Translations under genes and position numbers: made by a program
Part shown: positions 1 through 12,400 of the stretch, piece after piece
How the letters are laid out: each line of letters starts with the position of its first letter
Position numbering within the stretch: position 1 is the stretch's first letter
Notes under the pieces: generated by a model
Database searches by the model: none
What the model saw: the letters and a program-made list of their open reading frames with translations, nothing else
Told to the model about the DNA's origin: nothing
Source: Sipunculus nudus
Lineage: Eukaryota > Annelida > Sipuncula > Golfingiida > Sipunculidae
Direction of reading: 5' to 3'
Length of the DNA: 64,000 nt
NCBI GenBank assembly: GCA_026874595.1
Contig: CM049315.1
Location: 39,198,164-39,262,163 of the forward strand

Positions 1-977
1 TCGGTCACAGTTTTATTGACACACCATAATGCAAGCTGTAAAGTTATGTCTTTTCCGTCACATGTTGTCATGACGTGTTTTGTAATATAATTATTTTTTT
101 TTAATTTTACTATTATTAATCTAATTTGATATCTCTAAATCTGTCTCTTCTCAAATATTTATTCTTGTCAAAACATTTCAAAATTTATATGCGCACACAT
201 ATATGGCAATTTTTCTTAAGGCAGGGCTTGATATGTTACCTCTTTTACATCTGATTTGGTTATATTGTGCCTGAAATTAAAATCAAATCATTTTGAGTGA
301 TTTTGCGTGTTTTTTTCAAATTGAGGGAGGTTACCACCGAAAAGAACCGAACCCCTTTCGGCAAAGACCGAAATTCCTGCGTCGTGGATTACCGATCTGT
401 TTGTTCACAGCGCAGGATTAAGGTCCATTGTGCATATAAATAATCCTTGCTGTCAGTGACGGATTTAAGTATGTTTCGTCTAATGTTTGACCCAATCACT
501 GACGCACTTACATGATCAGTAAATGTGAAAAACATGTAACTCTCGATTGATTGGCACTCATTTCTTAAAGCCCGATTTAATTGGACTCAGTATTATTATG
601 ACTTACCATGTATGGCAGGGCTGAATAATTTTAGTCCTATATCAGGCTACCTTACATAAATCTAGCCTTCATACGTCTAACAGTAATAATATATGTAATC
701 AGTCAATCTTCGAAAATCTGAATGTCCCCCCCCCCGGCCCATTTTCGCAAATGTAAACTTCACTGACCAAGTCTTCTAGAATAAAAAATGAGCCAACATT
801 CCTCATATCAATTAATACATTCCCCAACCCCGATAAGAAGCCCAATTACGGCGTATATATGCTAGTGGTATTGTGAATGGAAATACCTCCAGTGTGCAGA
901 ATCATAGTGGAATGCGAGGTCAGAATGTCCAAGAATCAGCAATTGATTTCTGTTACAAATCTGCCCGAATTGTCAAT
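1..977. other. Gene-free AT-rich left flank
   Basis: I see no supportable coding exon here. The stretch holds a short C run near 725-735 and ordinary AT-rich sequence. It lies downstream of the tentative terminal exon of the kringle gene (minus strand), so part of it could be 3' untranslated sequence of that gene; this is inference from position only. Confidence 0.4.
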
Positions 978-1241
978 TCATACGAACAACAAATGCAGCG
1001 TTGTCAAGAGCCGGAGGGATACATACAAATATGTATTAACACAACAAGAGTTAGTTGTCTTGTTGCGAGCATCAGCTGGAATTGCGGACGACACGTCCCG
1101 TCCTGAAATCAATATTACAGGCGGCATATCATGATGACTGGAAAAGGCGCGCATCTGAAAGAGACCGGTATTCGCATTGTCCACACTAATGCAGGTTCTC
1201 TCTGGACTGTCAGTTAAGTGTCTCGGCGTTGACGAGAGATC
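978..1241 (-). CDS. Tentative terminal exon of kringle gene
   Basis: Open in phase 0 after acceptor GCGCCTTTAG for 87 codons to a TGA stop. It begins DLSSTPRHLTDSPERTC and continues with a polar, Ser-rich stretch that looks like a cytoplasmic tail. The last 20 residues are more hydrophobic and could be non-coding if a GTATGT donor near 1020 is used. The opposite strand is also open here, so coding is not proven. Confidence 0.3.
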   Translation of the reverse strand, partial: DLSSTPRHLTDSPERTCISVDNANTGLFQMRAFSSHHDMPPVILISGRDVSSAIPADARNKTTNSCCVNTYLYVSLRLLTTLHLLFV

Positions 1242-1315
1242 CTAAAGGCGCATTCAGGATAGGGAACAATAAAGGGTTTTGGCTGTTTTCAGGAGAATAT
1301 ATTTCCCCCACGTAC

Positions 1316-1362
1316 CTGATGCTTTTGACGGACTCTAGTATGGCTGACTTGTTCTCTAAAGG
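1316..1362 (-). CDS. Tentative cytoplasmic exon
   Basis: Candidate 47-nt exon with acceptor TATTCTGTCAG and donor GTACGT, entered in phase 1 and left in phase 0. In that frame it reads FREQVSHTRVRQKHQ. The phases chain with the candidate exons on either side, but the intron that follows would be only about 74 nt. Confidence 0.28.
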
Positions 1363-1633
1363 CTGACAGAATAATCTATCCTTGTTGCCAGGATCGAAGG
1401 AAATGCGATATTACCATATTTGTATTGCGGTTTTGACCCAGGCATAATTAATAGACACATTATGATAATGACAGAAATTATCCTTATAATAATAATGATA
1501 ATAAAATTAATGTTGATTAATTATTATTAATAATAATAATAATAATAATTATAATAATAACAATAATAATAATAAAAGTAGAAATAGTAGAAGTGGCAGT
1601 TATAGATAGAGAAACAGTTGTACTATCATTAAA

Positions 1634-1678
<45 letters not shown>

Positions 1679-2215
1679 TACTGTAATGTGACGAATACAT
1701 TCTTGATCGCGACGGTTCTGTAACGCAACGCATCTACGAATCAACGTAACGCTTTTAACATCCCGTTTGACCGGCTGAAAATTCTGGCCTGAAGATTTCA
1801 AATAGATATTAGTGTTGTTCATAATATGCTTTTTATTTAACATATTATTTTGTATTTGATTGAATATACGTTTAGTTCAGATAAATGTGTATGTTTTTAT
1901 AAACACATACAGAGCCCAAACGATGTTTCAGGTTGGCTACACAGACTATTTGAAACAAGTGCGCAACAAAAATTGTTAAACAGCTTAATTTTAGCGAACC
2001 ACTTCCAGGAGAGCCTTGTGGTCTTTTATTAAGCTCCGTGTTCATTCCATATTGCGGCAGATCATAATGTAACCATGTGGTATTTTACTTATACAGAAAA
2101 GACAAGTCCCAGCCATTCAGTAACGTCATTTATTGAATTGGAAGTTATACATATTCTACCGCAAAGAGTCTTGTTAAGCACGACTAGATAAGGAATAATA
2201 GATCTGTTCCCTTAC

Positions 2216-2265
2216 CTAGTAAACAATAACAACGAAACCAATATGAAATCGCACGTGAATGTTCT
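2216..2265 (-). CDS. Tentative cytoplasmic exon
   Basis: Candidate 50-nt exon with acceptor GATTTCAG and donor GTAAGG, open in the phase-2 frame left by the transmembrane exon; it exits in phase 1. It reads EHSRAISYWFRCYCLL, an odd composition for a tail. It is supported only by splice-site and phase fit. Confidence 0.25.
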
Positions 2266-2783
2266 CTGAAATCACATAAACATAGTACATAGTGCATTTG
2301 CAATGGTATTTTCTTTTATATATTAATTACGTATACATTTAGGGAATATTGTCAAACATTCAACTATTGAGAGATATCCTTTTAACTACATTTAATTTGA
2401 CTTTGAAAATGGTGCCAGTAATATATCATCTTGAAAACGCAATTATATAGCCTTTAACAAAAGCACTCTGCATATCCACGAGTGTCATAGATTCATCTAC
2501 ATGTGGCATATTGTTCTATCGACGCTAATGTCTTGTTTGGTATTCTCTGTTCTGTCACAACTTAAATGTTACATACATTTTCTGGATATACCTTCCATTC
2601 TTGTTTAGTAGCGGCTACATTTTTACAAAGAGCAGTCAAAATAATCAATGTAATTATTTGATTAATTAATGTAATTTATTATATTGCTATCCATATGTTA
2701 CTCTATATGGTCCCTATCCCTGTCTTCATGTCACACAATTTTCTACAAAGTCAGACAAAATAAGATTCTTTTGAAATATATAC

Positions 2784-2824
<41 letters not shown>

Positions 2825-3738
2825 TATATGTGTTCATGTATATATAAATATATTTATTTATATGTATATGCACATATGTGTATATGTGTCAGTCCTGTTA
2901 ACAACACCTCAAACCAATGACAACATTTCTGTATATTTCTAAAATAAAATGAAATTGTTGTTCCAGTTTGCCGGTTCCGTCAAATACTCTTAATTCCTTC
3001 TCTTCTTCAATGTGAGTATAATTGGTTATAATTTTTATAATGTATCTGAGGGTCTCGCTCCATGTACCTGTCATATTTTAAGTCTCCGTTTAAGTCTCCG
3101 TAACAAACGTCTTCCCTTCCAGTGCAGCAGAATGTCTGCCATGCCTCCGATTGTTACGTTTCTTACCCTCGTGACCTTGACCTGCATCTTGTATGTTTGA
3201 TTTTCCTAGCGTCGTATGATATCGCTTGATCATTTGCTCATTTCCAGAAGTGACAACAGCAACCCTCCTGAATATTCAGAAGATAACTGGATATTTTACT
3301 GATGCATGTAATTATTAATACTTAATTATTAATGCCGTAGCCATGTCAAGTTATAAATACAGATACCGTAGAAAGAGATCCCTTAACTTATACTTTTGTA
3401 TTATGTCTCTGTAAGCCACAGGAAAAAATAACAAAAACTCAATTCGCCACAGAGAGAGTTTTTTCATGCTAAGTATTATGTAACAGACATGTATGGATGC
3501 AAATTGTCGAGCAACCCACTTTAATATAGTAACATCTGGGAGTATAAGATGACATTTCTTTGACATTACCGTTATTGATTAAACCCACAGGGTTTAATAT
3601 TTCTCAATATTTATAAGCATTTGTCTTGCTTGTCACAATAATTTCGTTATGCATAAATTCACAAAATGTATATACTTTGTAAAACGATTGTCTATCTCTG
3701 TGTGAATTTCACATACAGGATCCAATGAAGTATCTTAC
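2266..3738. other. Presumed intron of kringle gene with (TA)n tract
   Basis: No coding exon is supported. It holds a (TA)n microsatellite at 2788-2822 and otherwise AT-rich sequence. An ATT trinucleotide repeat lies just outside, at about 1635-1679. Confidence 0.4.
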
Positions 3739-3934
3739 CGTGAGATATTTGAACACTTTTTATACCTGGCCTCTTTGACATTGACCAGTTTTGGTTGGGC
3801 CGCACAGTGTTTGATTCGCAGTTTCCGTTTTCGCTTTCTGACGAGGTGCAGTGTTAAAGTAACCGTCAACACTATTATAGCGATCCCGAGCAATAAGCCC
3901 GCACACGAGATCACTAAAAAGCGTTTCGTCGAGT
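3739..3934 (-). CDS. Transmembrane and basic cytoplasmic exon
   Basis: A 196-nt exon, acceptor ACCATTTCAG, donor GTAAGA, phase 1 in and phase 2 out. It begins STKRFLVIS, followed by about 24 hydrophobic residues (CAGLLLGIAIIVLTVTLTLH). A strong stop-transfer cluster RKRKRKLRIKH comes next. This gives a type I topology with kringles and mucin outside. The short tail in this exon has no motif I recognise. Confidence 0.8.
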
Positions 3935-6900
3935 CTGAAATGGTCAAAACATATAAGTATCTAAAATTTCCAAGAACCGAAACAATGGGCCACTAATATA
4001 TATGTCACCGCAACTGCATAATTTATCCGTTAATCAAGGGGATAAACCAAGCTTTAATGTAAGGAGTTTTACTTTGATATAGTACGAATTCGTCATGTTG
4101 GTATAGTATCTATTTAATGCAAGAGAAGGGAAATTCCGAGAATAGTGAAAGACAAGGGAAATTGTAAATGGCTTTTGCTTTAGGTATAATATTACCAAGT
4201 ATTATTGTTAGTATTAGTCATTAAACATTTGTTCACAGCTTTTTTTTTAAATTTTATCTGCATCAATGACCTGTGTATAATATATATATTTCCTATGATA
4301 ATTGAAGGGTTTACCATTATCAAGATTGTCCCCATCAACTTCACCTCCTGCTGGCATTATAAACCTCCTGTTCTCTGAACGAAAATAAAAACTTTAACTC
4401 AGTATCAAAATCATCATATGATATTAAAGTGCAACAGCAATATTTCTTAAAGTGAAAGCTTACTAAGGCTACAATCAGGACTTTTTTTTGCTATTAAACC
4501 CCCTCTGATTTCTTGAGAACAGACTGAGGCATAAGGGACTGTTTTTCCTTATCAGATTTGGAAGGACCGTAAACTTTCTCCAATGAGCGTCAATATAGTG
4601 AAATGCTTTGTAATGCTAGTTTAAGGGTTGTTATTTTAAGCATAACTGTCTGTATTTTTTTAAACATTTCAGCATGAACTAAATGATATTGTCATCACAA
4701 TTGTAATAAAAAAATCCATTGAAACTGCAGAAAATGAATTCATATGAAGTAACTCGTAGATTATGTAATCTATATAATGTTTTTAAAAAAAACTCGTGTA
4801 GGTATTCCAAGCACTGTCTACATACTTTCTTCAGCTTGGTTTATCTCAATAGTTGTCAACGTCACATTGTCGTACGTGTTAATGCTACTGGATTTGACCC
4901 ATGCTGAAAGAAAAAGGTAAATGCTTTTTTTCGATTTTGTTCTTTTCAAAGCTTAAACTAGCCTTAGTTCGGGATCAATAAGGTTTACTCCAGGAAAAAT
5001 CTTTATAATAAAAGTAACTCCTCTCCTATAAAATAAATGATGCCTTTCATTTATGGAAATTTATCCGTAATATCAAATCTTTATTGCCCTCAAATAAATT
5101 CTTGTTGTATTAAAAAAAACTCACTGTAATCCGCTTTCTCGTCTTTGCTTGAGATGTGGGATTTAATTGTATCATTAACCTCTGAAACATGAAAAACACT
5201 TTGCCAATCAATGGTACTATACCTCATGCCAGCAATCAAAAATATACTTGTGCCTTACGAAAGCAATATTATATATGAAATTCTAACAAGCGATGATATA
5301 AGCCTACAAGGAGAGTCTTTATTATTGTTTTGTTCTTTTTTAACGGGAAACTGAACATTCAAGGAAACGAAACTTTCAGGAATATAGACTATTTGGGTTC
5401 ATTTTTGAATTGATGAAGTAGATTCAGGCAATGATCTTGGATATTTTGTCCATATTCTCTGTGAGTGGTCTAAAGAGCATTTGACTCACTTCTGATTACC
5501 TTCTGACTTACCACTAGTGATCGCTGATGCATTTGTTGTGATCGGAGCGGTAGGAGTAGGTAAAGTAATTATTGTTACCGCGGGTGTATTCACGAAAGTT
5601 GAACCTATGCCCACTGAAGTCACTCTAGCTGTTGACTCATTCCTTTCCTCAGAAGCAGAAATTGTTGTAGTGGCAGGAAATGATGTTGTAAATGTTTTTG
5701 TTGTTGTAATTCCTGGTTTGGTGGTAAGCTGTGTCGTCCCTGGAACTGCTGCCGAGTCTTGTGTTTTATCAGACCCTGATAGAGACCCATGTGTGGTTAC
5801 AGATGTTGGTGTGGTTGGCGACCTTCTTGTTATGATAAGGTCTGGTGTGATTGTGGTTTTGTGTGTGGTACTTGGCCAAGGATAAGTTGAATGGCCCGCT
5901 GTTGTTGTGGATGTAGGTGTGGTTGGAGGTTTTGTTGTGGACCTTGGTTCGGGTGTGATCGTTCGCTCAGATGAAGTTGTAGGGTGCGCTAATATAGTTT
6001 GTTGGCTGGTACTCTTAGGTTTTTGAGTTGTTGTGGATTCTAGAGTTGTTGTAGGTTCCACAGCTTCAGACTTTAATGTGGTTGTTGTTTCTGGTGTGGT
6101 CTTAATGTTTACTGTAGTCTTAAGGTTTGTTGTAATTTTCATTGTGGTTTTAGGTCCTCTGGTTGTATATTCCGTTTTGGTCGTAGTTTCTGGCTGGGTC
6201 GTATATACTAGTGTGGTTGAAAGGTGTTGTGTGGTTTCAGGTTCTGGTGATGTTGTGGGTTCTGCTCTTGTTGTAGGCTCTGGTGTTGTTGAGGGTTCAC
6301 TTGTTGTTGTAAGTTCTGGAGTTGTTGTAGGCTCAAGTCGGGTTGTGGCTTCTTGTGTTGTTGAGGGTTCTCGCCTGGTTGTGTGTTCTGGTGTCGTTGT
6401 AGGCTGTGGTACGGGGGTAGTTTCTGGTGTGGTGGTTGGTTCTGGTGTTGTTGTAGGCTTTGGCTTAGTGGTGGGTTCTGGTTTGCTTGTAGGTATTGGT
6501 GTGGTTGTGGGTTCAGGTGTGGTCGTAGGTACTGGCGTGGTTGTTGGTTCAGGGGTGGTCGTAGTAAAAGTCGTGGTTGTAGGTTCAGTTGTGGTTGTAG
6601 CTATTGGCGTTGTTGTAGGTTCAGGCGTGGTTGTATCTATAAGCGTTGTCGTAGGTTCAAGTGTGGATGTAGCTATTGGCGTGGTTGTAGTTTCAGGTGA
6701 GGTTGTAGCTTTTTGCGTGGTTGTAGGTTCAAGAGTAGTTGTAGGTACTGAAGTGGTTGTAGGTTCAGATGTGGTTGAAGGTATAGATGTAGTTGTGAAT
6801 TTTGGTGTGGTTGTAATTTTTGGTGTGGTTGTAGTTTCAGGTGTGGTTGTAGCTATTTGCGTGGATGTTGGTTCAGGTGTTGTTGTAGGTATTGTTGTGG

Positions 6901-8975
6901 TGCTTGGTCGTAGTGTAGTTGTAGGCTTTGCTGAAGTGGTAAGCTGTTGTGTTGTGGTGGGCCATGTGGTTGTTGTTTCCTGTGTCGATGTTGGAGCTGA
7001 ATAAGAAACGACAAGTCTTTTTATCATATATATTACATAAAAACAGATAATGAATTTGTTAACTTGTTGAAGAGTACAATTAACGAAATCAGGAGCCCAA
7101 GAAGTATATATGCTTACCTGACGTTGTGATCAGTTTCTCAGTCAAATCTGCATCAATAAAGATAACATATTAATATTAATTCATAGGTAAATACATAATC
7201 ACTGCCTAAGGTATAATAATTTTGGATTTTATTTTATTATTTTTTTTATAAAATTACAATACAGCTAACTCCTAAAATGAGCTGACATGTTCCGTATGGC
7301 TGCATGTATGTATATATAAATATATAAACTTGAAACAAGTCTGTTTTAAACATTTACCTTACATATTTGTGAGAAACCATAACTTTATATTAAACCATCA
7401 CTTTTAGTACAGAAGTACGAATCATGTGATATTAATTTTTTTATACTCACAGCACGACGGAATATCGCAGAAATCCCAGCGTGTATTAGTGTCTGTGGTG
7501 AAGCACCACGGGCCTGTTGGGTTCTTGGTTGGATTACGACAGTAGTTTTCCGCCTCAGACAGGGAAGATTCCGGGAAGTTTTCGGTAGTGGTGATATTGT
7601 GGTATTGCGGGGAGGATTCGTTCCACCATTGACACTTTATGCCTGCCCTAGTCCGCGCTATTTTACCGGCGTAGTCAGCTCCGACCTTTGTAGTTTTGCA
7701 CGCTGCGGAACAAGACATAACCCGTATAATAAAATGTATCCCTTTACACTTTCGTAAATAATGGTTATAAAACAAAAAGCGTTATACCCATAATTTCGAC
7801 ATGCGACCTGTGAAATCCTTCGCAAGAACATGCAGCCCCCATGATTGGTCGAGAAAAAGGGAGAAATAAACCAGGGTTCGATAAGGGCGAAGGGATGCGA
7901 CACGTGAGTAGCCCGAGGACAACATTCAGGAGGGAATCTGTCTGAGGAGTCGGTTTGGTTTTAATGGAACATGTATTGGAAAATAACGAGGTTAACGTCC
8001 CAGTCCCCAAATTAAAGTATGGTCATAAAAAAGATACGAAATTGATTGGTTATATTAATAAATTTACAACAAAGCTCTACATGGATCCCTTGAACTTTCC
8101 CTGGGTGATCTAAGGAATATGTCACACTAGCTAGTTCACCGCCTCATATATTTACATTAAATTTCACCATTTGACTAAGGCTCTTTTTTGTATAAAAAAA
8201 AGCACCCCTATAGGCCACACATCATATTTATATCATGGTGAATTTCAACACTTCAACTTAATAAATATACCCAATCTTCATGGATGGTATATTAATTATT
8301 TTTCTAAATGAAATGTAATTCTTCGGGTAAAATAATGTTCAGGGCGTGGTTTGTCATCTGGAATTCTCTAGAATCTGATATTTATGGAAAAGGTTCGTGT
8401 GTTGCAACTATTAGGCTTTTCGGGCAAGTTTATAGGTACTCTCCCGCAGCAGTGACATCCTCATGTTCCTATAAAACGTTCTAGGTATAGGTGGTACCTT
8501 AAAGAAATTGTACAGTGATATTCTCATTGCGTTACGAAATTAATAGTAACAAACATAGGAAACTGACACGGAGCATTCACACCTATGGATTCTTTTTTCA
8601 TGATGTTAACCTTCCCACATTAATGCGAGAATTAATATAAAGTGATATGAAAGTAAAATGAAGTTGTAGTGAAGGCAGTGGATAACAACCTCAATTGTAA
8701 TGTTGACATTTAAAGCACGTTGGCTATGATTCACCAGTCGTCCCGTCTGCCAAGCTCTCGTAGTTATTTAAAACAGACACAGATGACTAGTGATCTATGT
8801 CTGCTTAATGAGAAGCATTGATATGATGGCAGGCTGAAAAGGGTCCGGTTATGTTGGTTATTATATGTTGTTACACATACACTACCAGCATTGTTCACAG
8901 TGGCCAAAATTTTCCTGAATGACTGTCAAAAGACGCACAAGAAATTGCTGGCATAAGAAAACATGTGGAGAACAG

Positions 8976-9029
<54 letters not shown>

Positions 9030-9440
9030 CACATGAGCAGAGACTCATAAACCCTTCTATATGTACATACCGCATGCCTTGATCTGACATGTTTCCCGTC
9101 TTTTTTGTGGGTTTCCTGTAAAGCACCATGGCCCGGATGCCGACTTGTCAGGATTCCTACAGTAATTTTTAGCTACCGAGAGCGACTCATCAGGAAATTT
9201 GTTGGGATCAGTAAAACTATGTTTATGTGGATACTGAAAGTCCCATCTCTGACAAGTTTTGTTACTTGATGTGCGCTCAGATGTGCCTTTGTAGGTGATG
9301 CCTAGCCTGTCCATCCTGCATTCTGCGAGACATTTAACATTCGTACACAGTCATAATTTACTAATTCCCTGCAATTATTTCTAGTATATTTTATGCATTC
9401 TAAAATAAAGTTTAATTCATATATATTTATAATATATATG

Positions 9441-9478
<38 letters not shown>

Positions 9479-12400
9479 TGTGTGCATAATATTTAGCATT
9501 AATTGCAGTATTGTATATGTAATATAAAAATATTATGTATAGGATTTAACATACCTGTTATGTCGCCATCGAAAACTTCCGTGGTGATCTTTTTGAAATC
9601 TGGTTTTAATATATATTTAAAGAGTCGATTCACTACATATATATAACATATTGCAAAGACCATGCTGTCGGTGAATTATCATTAATCAGTTGAATAAATA
9701 CAATAAAATATGATTGTAAGTATAAGGACAAATAGATCCACGTGCACCTTCAATTAAACATTTCATCGCCATTCGTCTGATTTTTGCGTTTTCATTTGTA
9801 TCAAAGTTTGACAGGAATACATTTTTAACTTACTAAACTTAAACACCAAAAACGTATTTCTCAGAAATCATATCAATGATCCAATCAAAGCAAAGTTCCT
9901 TTGTTAAATGCCCTGTATTAAAGGTAATTGTTACAATTCTTATTACAAAAAAATCTGAGCACGCGGAAGACCCAAAAAATAAATTAACCACAAGATGTTG
10001 CCTCATATAAGAGACTTTACAGCCTAATTCTGTGCCCTATTAACTTGTAATATGAAGATATTAACTAGTACAGGCAAAGGGGTGCATGGAATAAGTGTAT
10101 AACACGGTGTAATCATTGTTTTATTTACAAATTACAGGTATTAAAACAAATGTTCATGCATGTGTTCATCCTCGTTCGTACGTGTAGACGTGTTTGTGTG
10201 TATCTGTTTGTCATGGTGTGTGTGTGTGTGGGGGGGGGGGGGGTATTTATAATATAACTATTGACGGAATCATATGAAATTTTCAGGGCATTTCTGAAAT
10301 AGGCCACTGAAGAATCGATTAGATTTTTATGTAGACCCGGATTCAGGAACTTTAGCAATGAATTCACAAATGTAAAGTCACGTATGCACAATGGACCTGG
10401 GAATATGGAAGGAATAAGTGAATGCAAACACGATTTTTAGAGCACATGGCGTAAGCTTACATATCTGAAGATACATATCTGCAAGAATGCAGATTTCTTG
10501 TTCAGTTTTGTCACGATATTTTAAATATAACCATGCTTACAACATGAGGGGACGCTGCATCCTTCCTTCTCCACGGTCTCGTCCATTGTGTAACACCACG
10601 GGCCCTGCTGGTCGTTTGACGGGTTACGACACTTGTTGCTGGCTTTATACAACTTCTTGTCGGGGAAAAGATCACCAGTGTTGTATTCATGGGCATGTGG
10701 ACTTTGTGCAGTCCAAGACTGGCACGTCAGTCCACTCTTTGTGGTTGTTATATTTCCAAGATAGCCCTCACCAATAGGGTCACTGTGACAAGCTGAAATG
10801 ATTACTCACAAAATATTAACTCATATTAGGAAACATTCATTTGTGTGTGTTTTCTGTGTAAAGTCGCCCCCCCCCCCCCTGACTAATAATATTTTTGCCT
10901 GCGGGTCTTTTTAAACCGGCCAGAAAATCTAAAAAATTCATAGGCCGTCGAGTTCATGCGCACCTACCAATTTTTCCTGCAGATTTCCTCGATCATTTTG
11001 GTCACTTTTGATTTCGTCTCCAGGATTATTATAAAAATTAGAAATGATTAAAAGAAGAGAAGGAAAGATAGTTTGTAAATAAGCCGATTTATTTTTTTCC
11101 TTTATTACATCTTCCGAATGTTCCGCCCGTATAAAACTCGGCCGGAAGATCCTTGACATTGCCAGATTAAAACAAAAGAATATCCTGCCGGCAGCACCCT
11201 CACATCCACCGATCCTACCGATCGTTCCGGCTTGCAAAAAAATCAGCCGGAAAAATCGGTAAATAGGAGGGCGGCTTAAATCTGGGTAAGTATACACACT
11301 GATGATTATGTAACTGATTGGATTTGTATTTTATCGTTATATGGATGATTTAGTGCGATGTAATAAGGCCGATAATTTCCATTTGGAATGCTACGCGACA
11401 TACTTCTGAACATGAACGTGTTCGTAATTAACTAAACCAAGTCTTATAGTAGATTTCCTTTTCGTAAAATTAAGGTTAATATTAATGACTAAATAATTAG
11501 CTTCTTGGCACAAAGGAAAACATTCACAGGCGCCCTGTCCTAAACAGACATTTAATATTACTATAAGATTATTAGATCCTAACGTTTTGAAAATAATGAC
11601 ATTCAGTTCTTATAATTACTGATATTATTAAATTGTATATATAAACTTAAATATCCTCTGAAAGGAGAAGATTCGTGTGCATAAGGAGAAAATAATTTTT
11701 ATTATTCAGGTAAAGAGTCCTAAAAAGGGTTTTTAGTATTGATCATAGTTATTAGAAGCAGGAAAAACATGAAATGTTAATCTTTGGTATAAGTTAAATT
11801 ATCATAACTTCCATGTATGAACATATGTGTGATGAGTGCAATGTTTGAATTATTGAAGTTCTGCAAAGTAGTCGTGTAACAAAAGCACACCCACTCAACC
11901 TTGTACAACAAGAGTGTCCACATAATTACCTCGATTTTTCCATGTAGAAGTCAGACTTAGTTTTCTGCGTTAATATGTTTGTTATAATTCTAAAGAGCAG
12001 ATTTTACGGGTATATAGGCACATAAAATGAGTAACAACTGAATATCAGTCGTCTTTCTTCTTTAAAGCATTAAATATGATAATGATTTTCCAACAAATTC
12101 CTACCACTAATATATAAAAACACACACACATACACACACAAAATGACAGACATACTGACGGACAGAGAGACATCCTTACGACAATAAGAAATGGTGCAGT
12201 TCTCCCATCTTTTGAAAGGATCCGTGGTATAACACCAAGGCATCTGCTCGCCATCCAAGGTCCTGCAGTAGTTTTTGGCGGCTACCTTCGACTTATCAGG
12301 ATACGATATGTCTGGGATGTGAGCGCTTGGGTGCGGGAAGTTTGCAGCCCACGCTTGACAAGTTTTCCCCGTGTCCGTCACTGATGTCGTTCCCATGTAT

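Noticed and set aside
1517-1843. ORF with poly-Asn and poly-Ile runs
   Set aside because: Produced by ATT/AAT trinucleotide repeats; low complexity, not a gene.
5517-7004. Plus-strand Val/Gly-rich open frames opposite the mucin exon
   Set aside because: They are antisense products of the Thr/Pro codon repeat; splice sites and phase support only the minus strand.
10487-10777. Plus-strand ORF over kringle 3
   Set aside because: Shadow of the minus-strand kringle exon, which has six conserved cysteines and proper splice sites.
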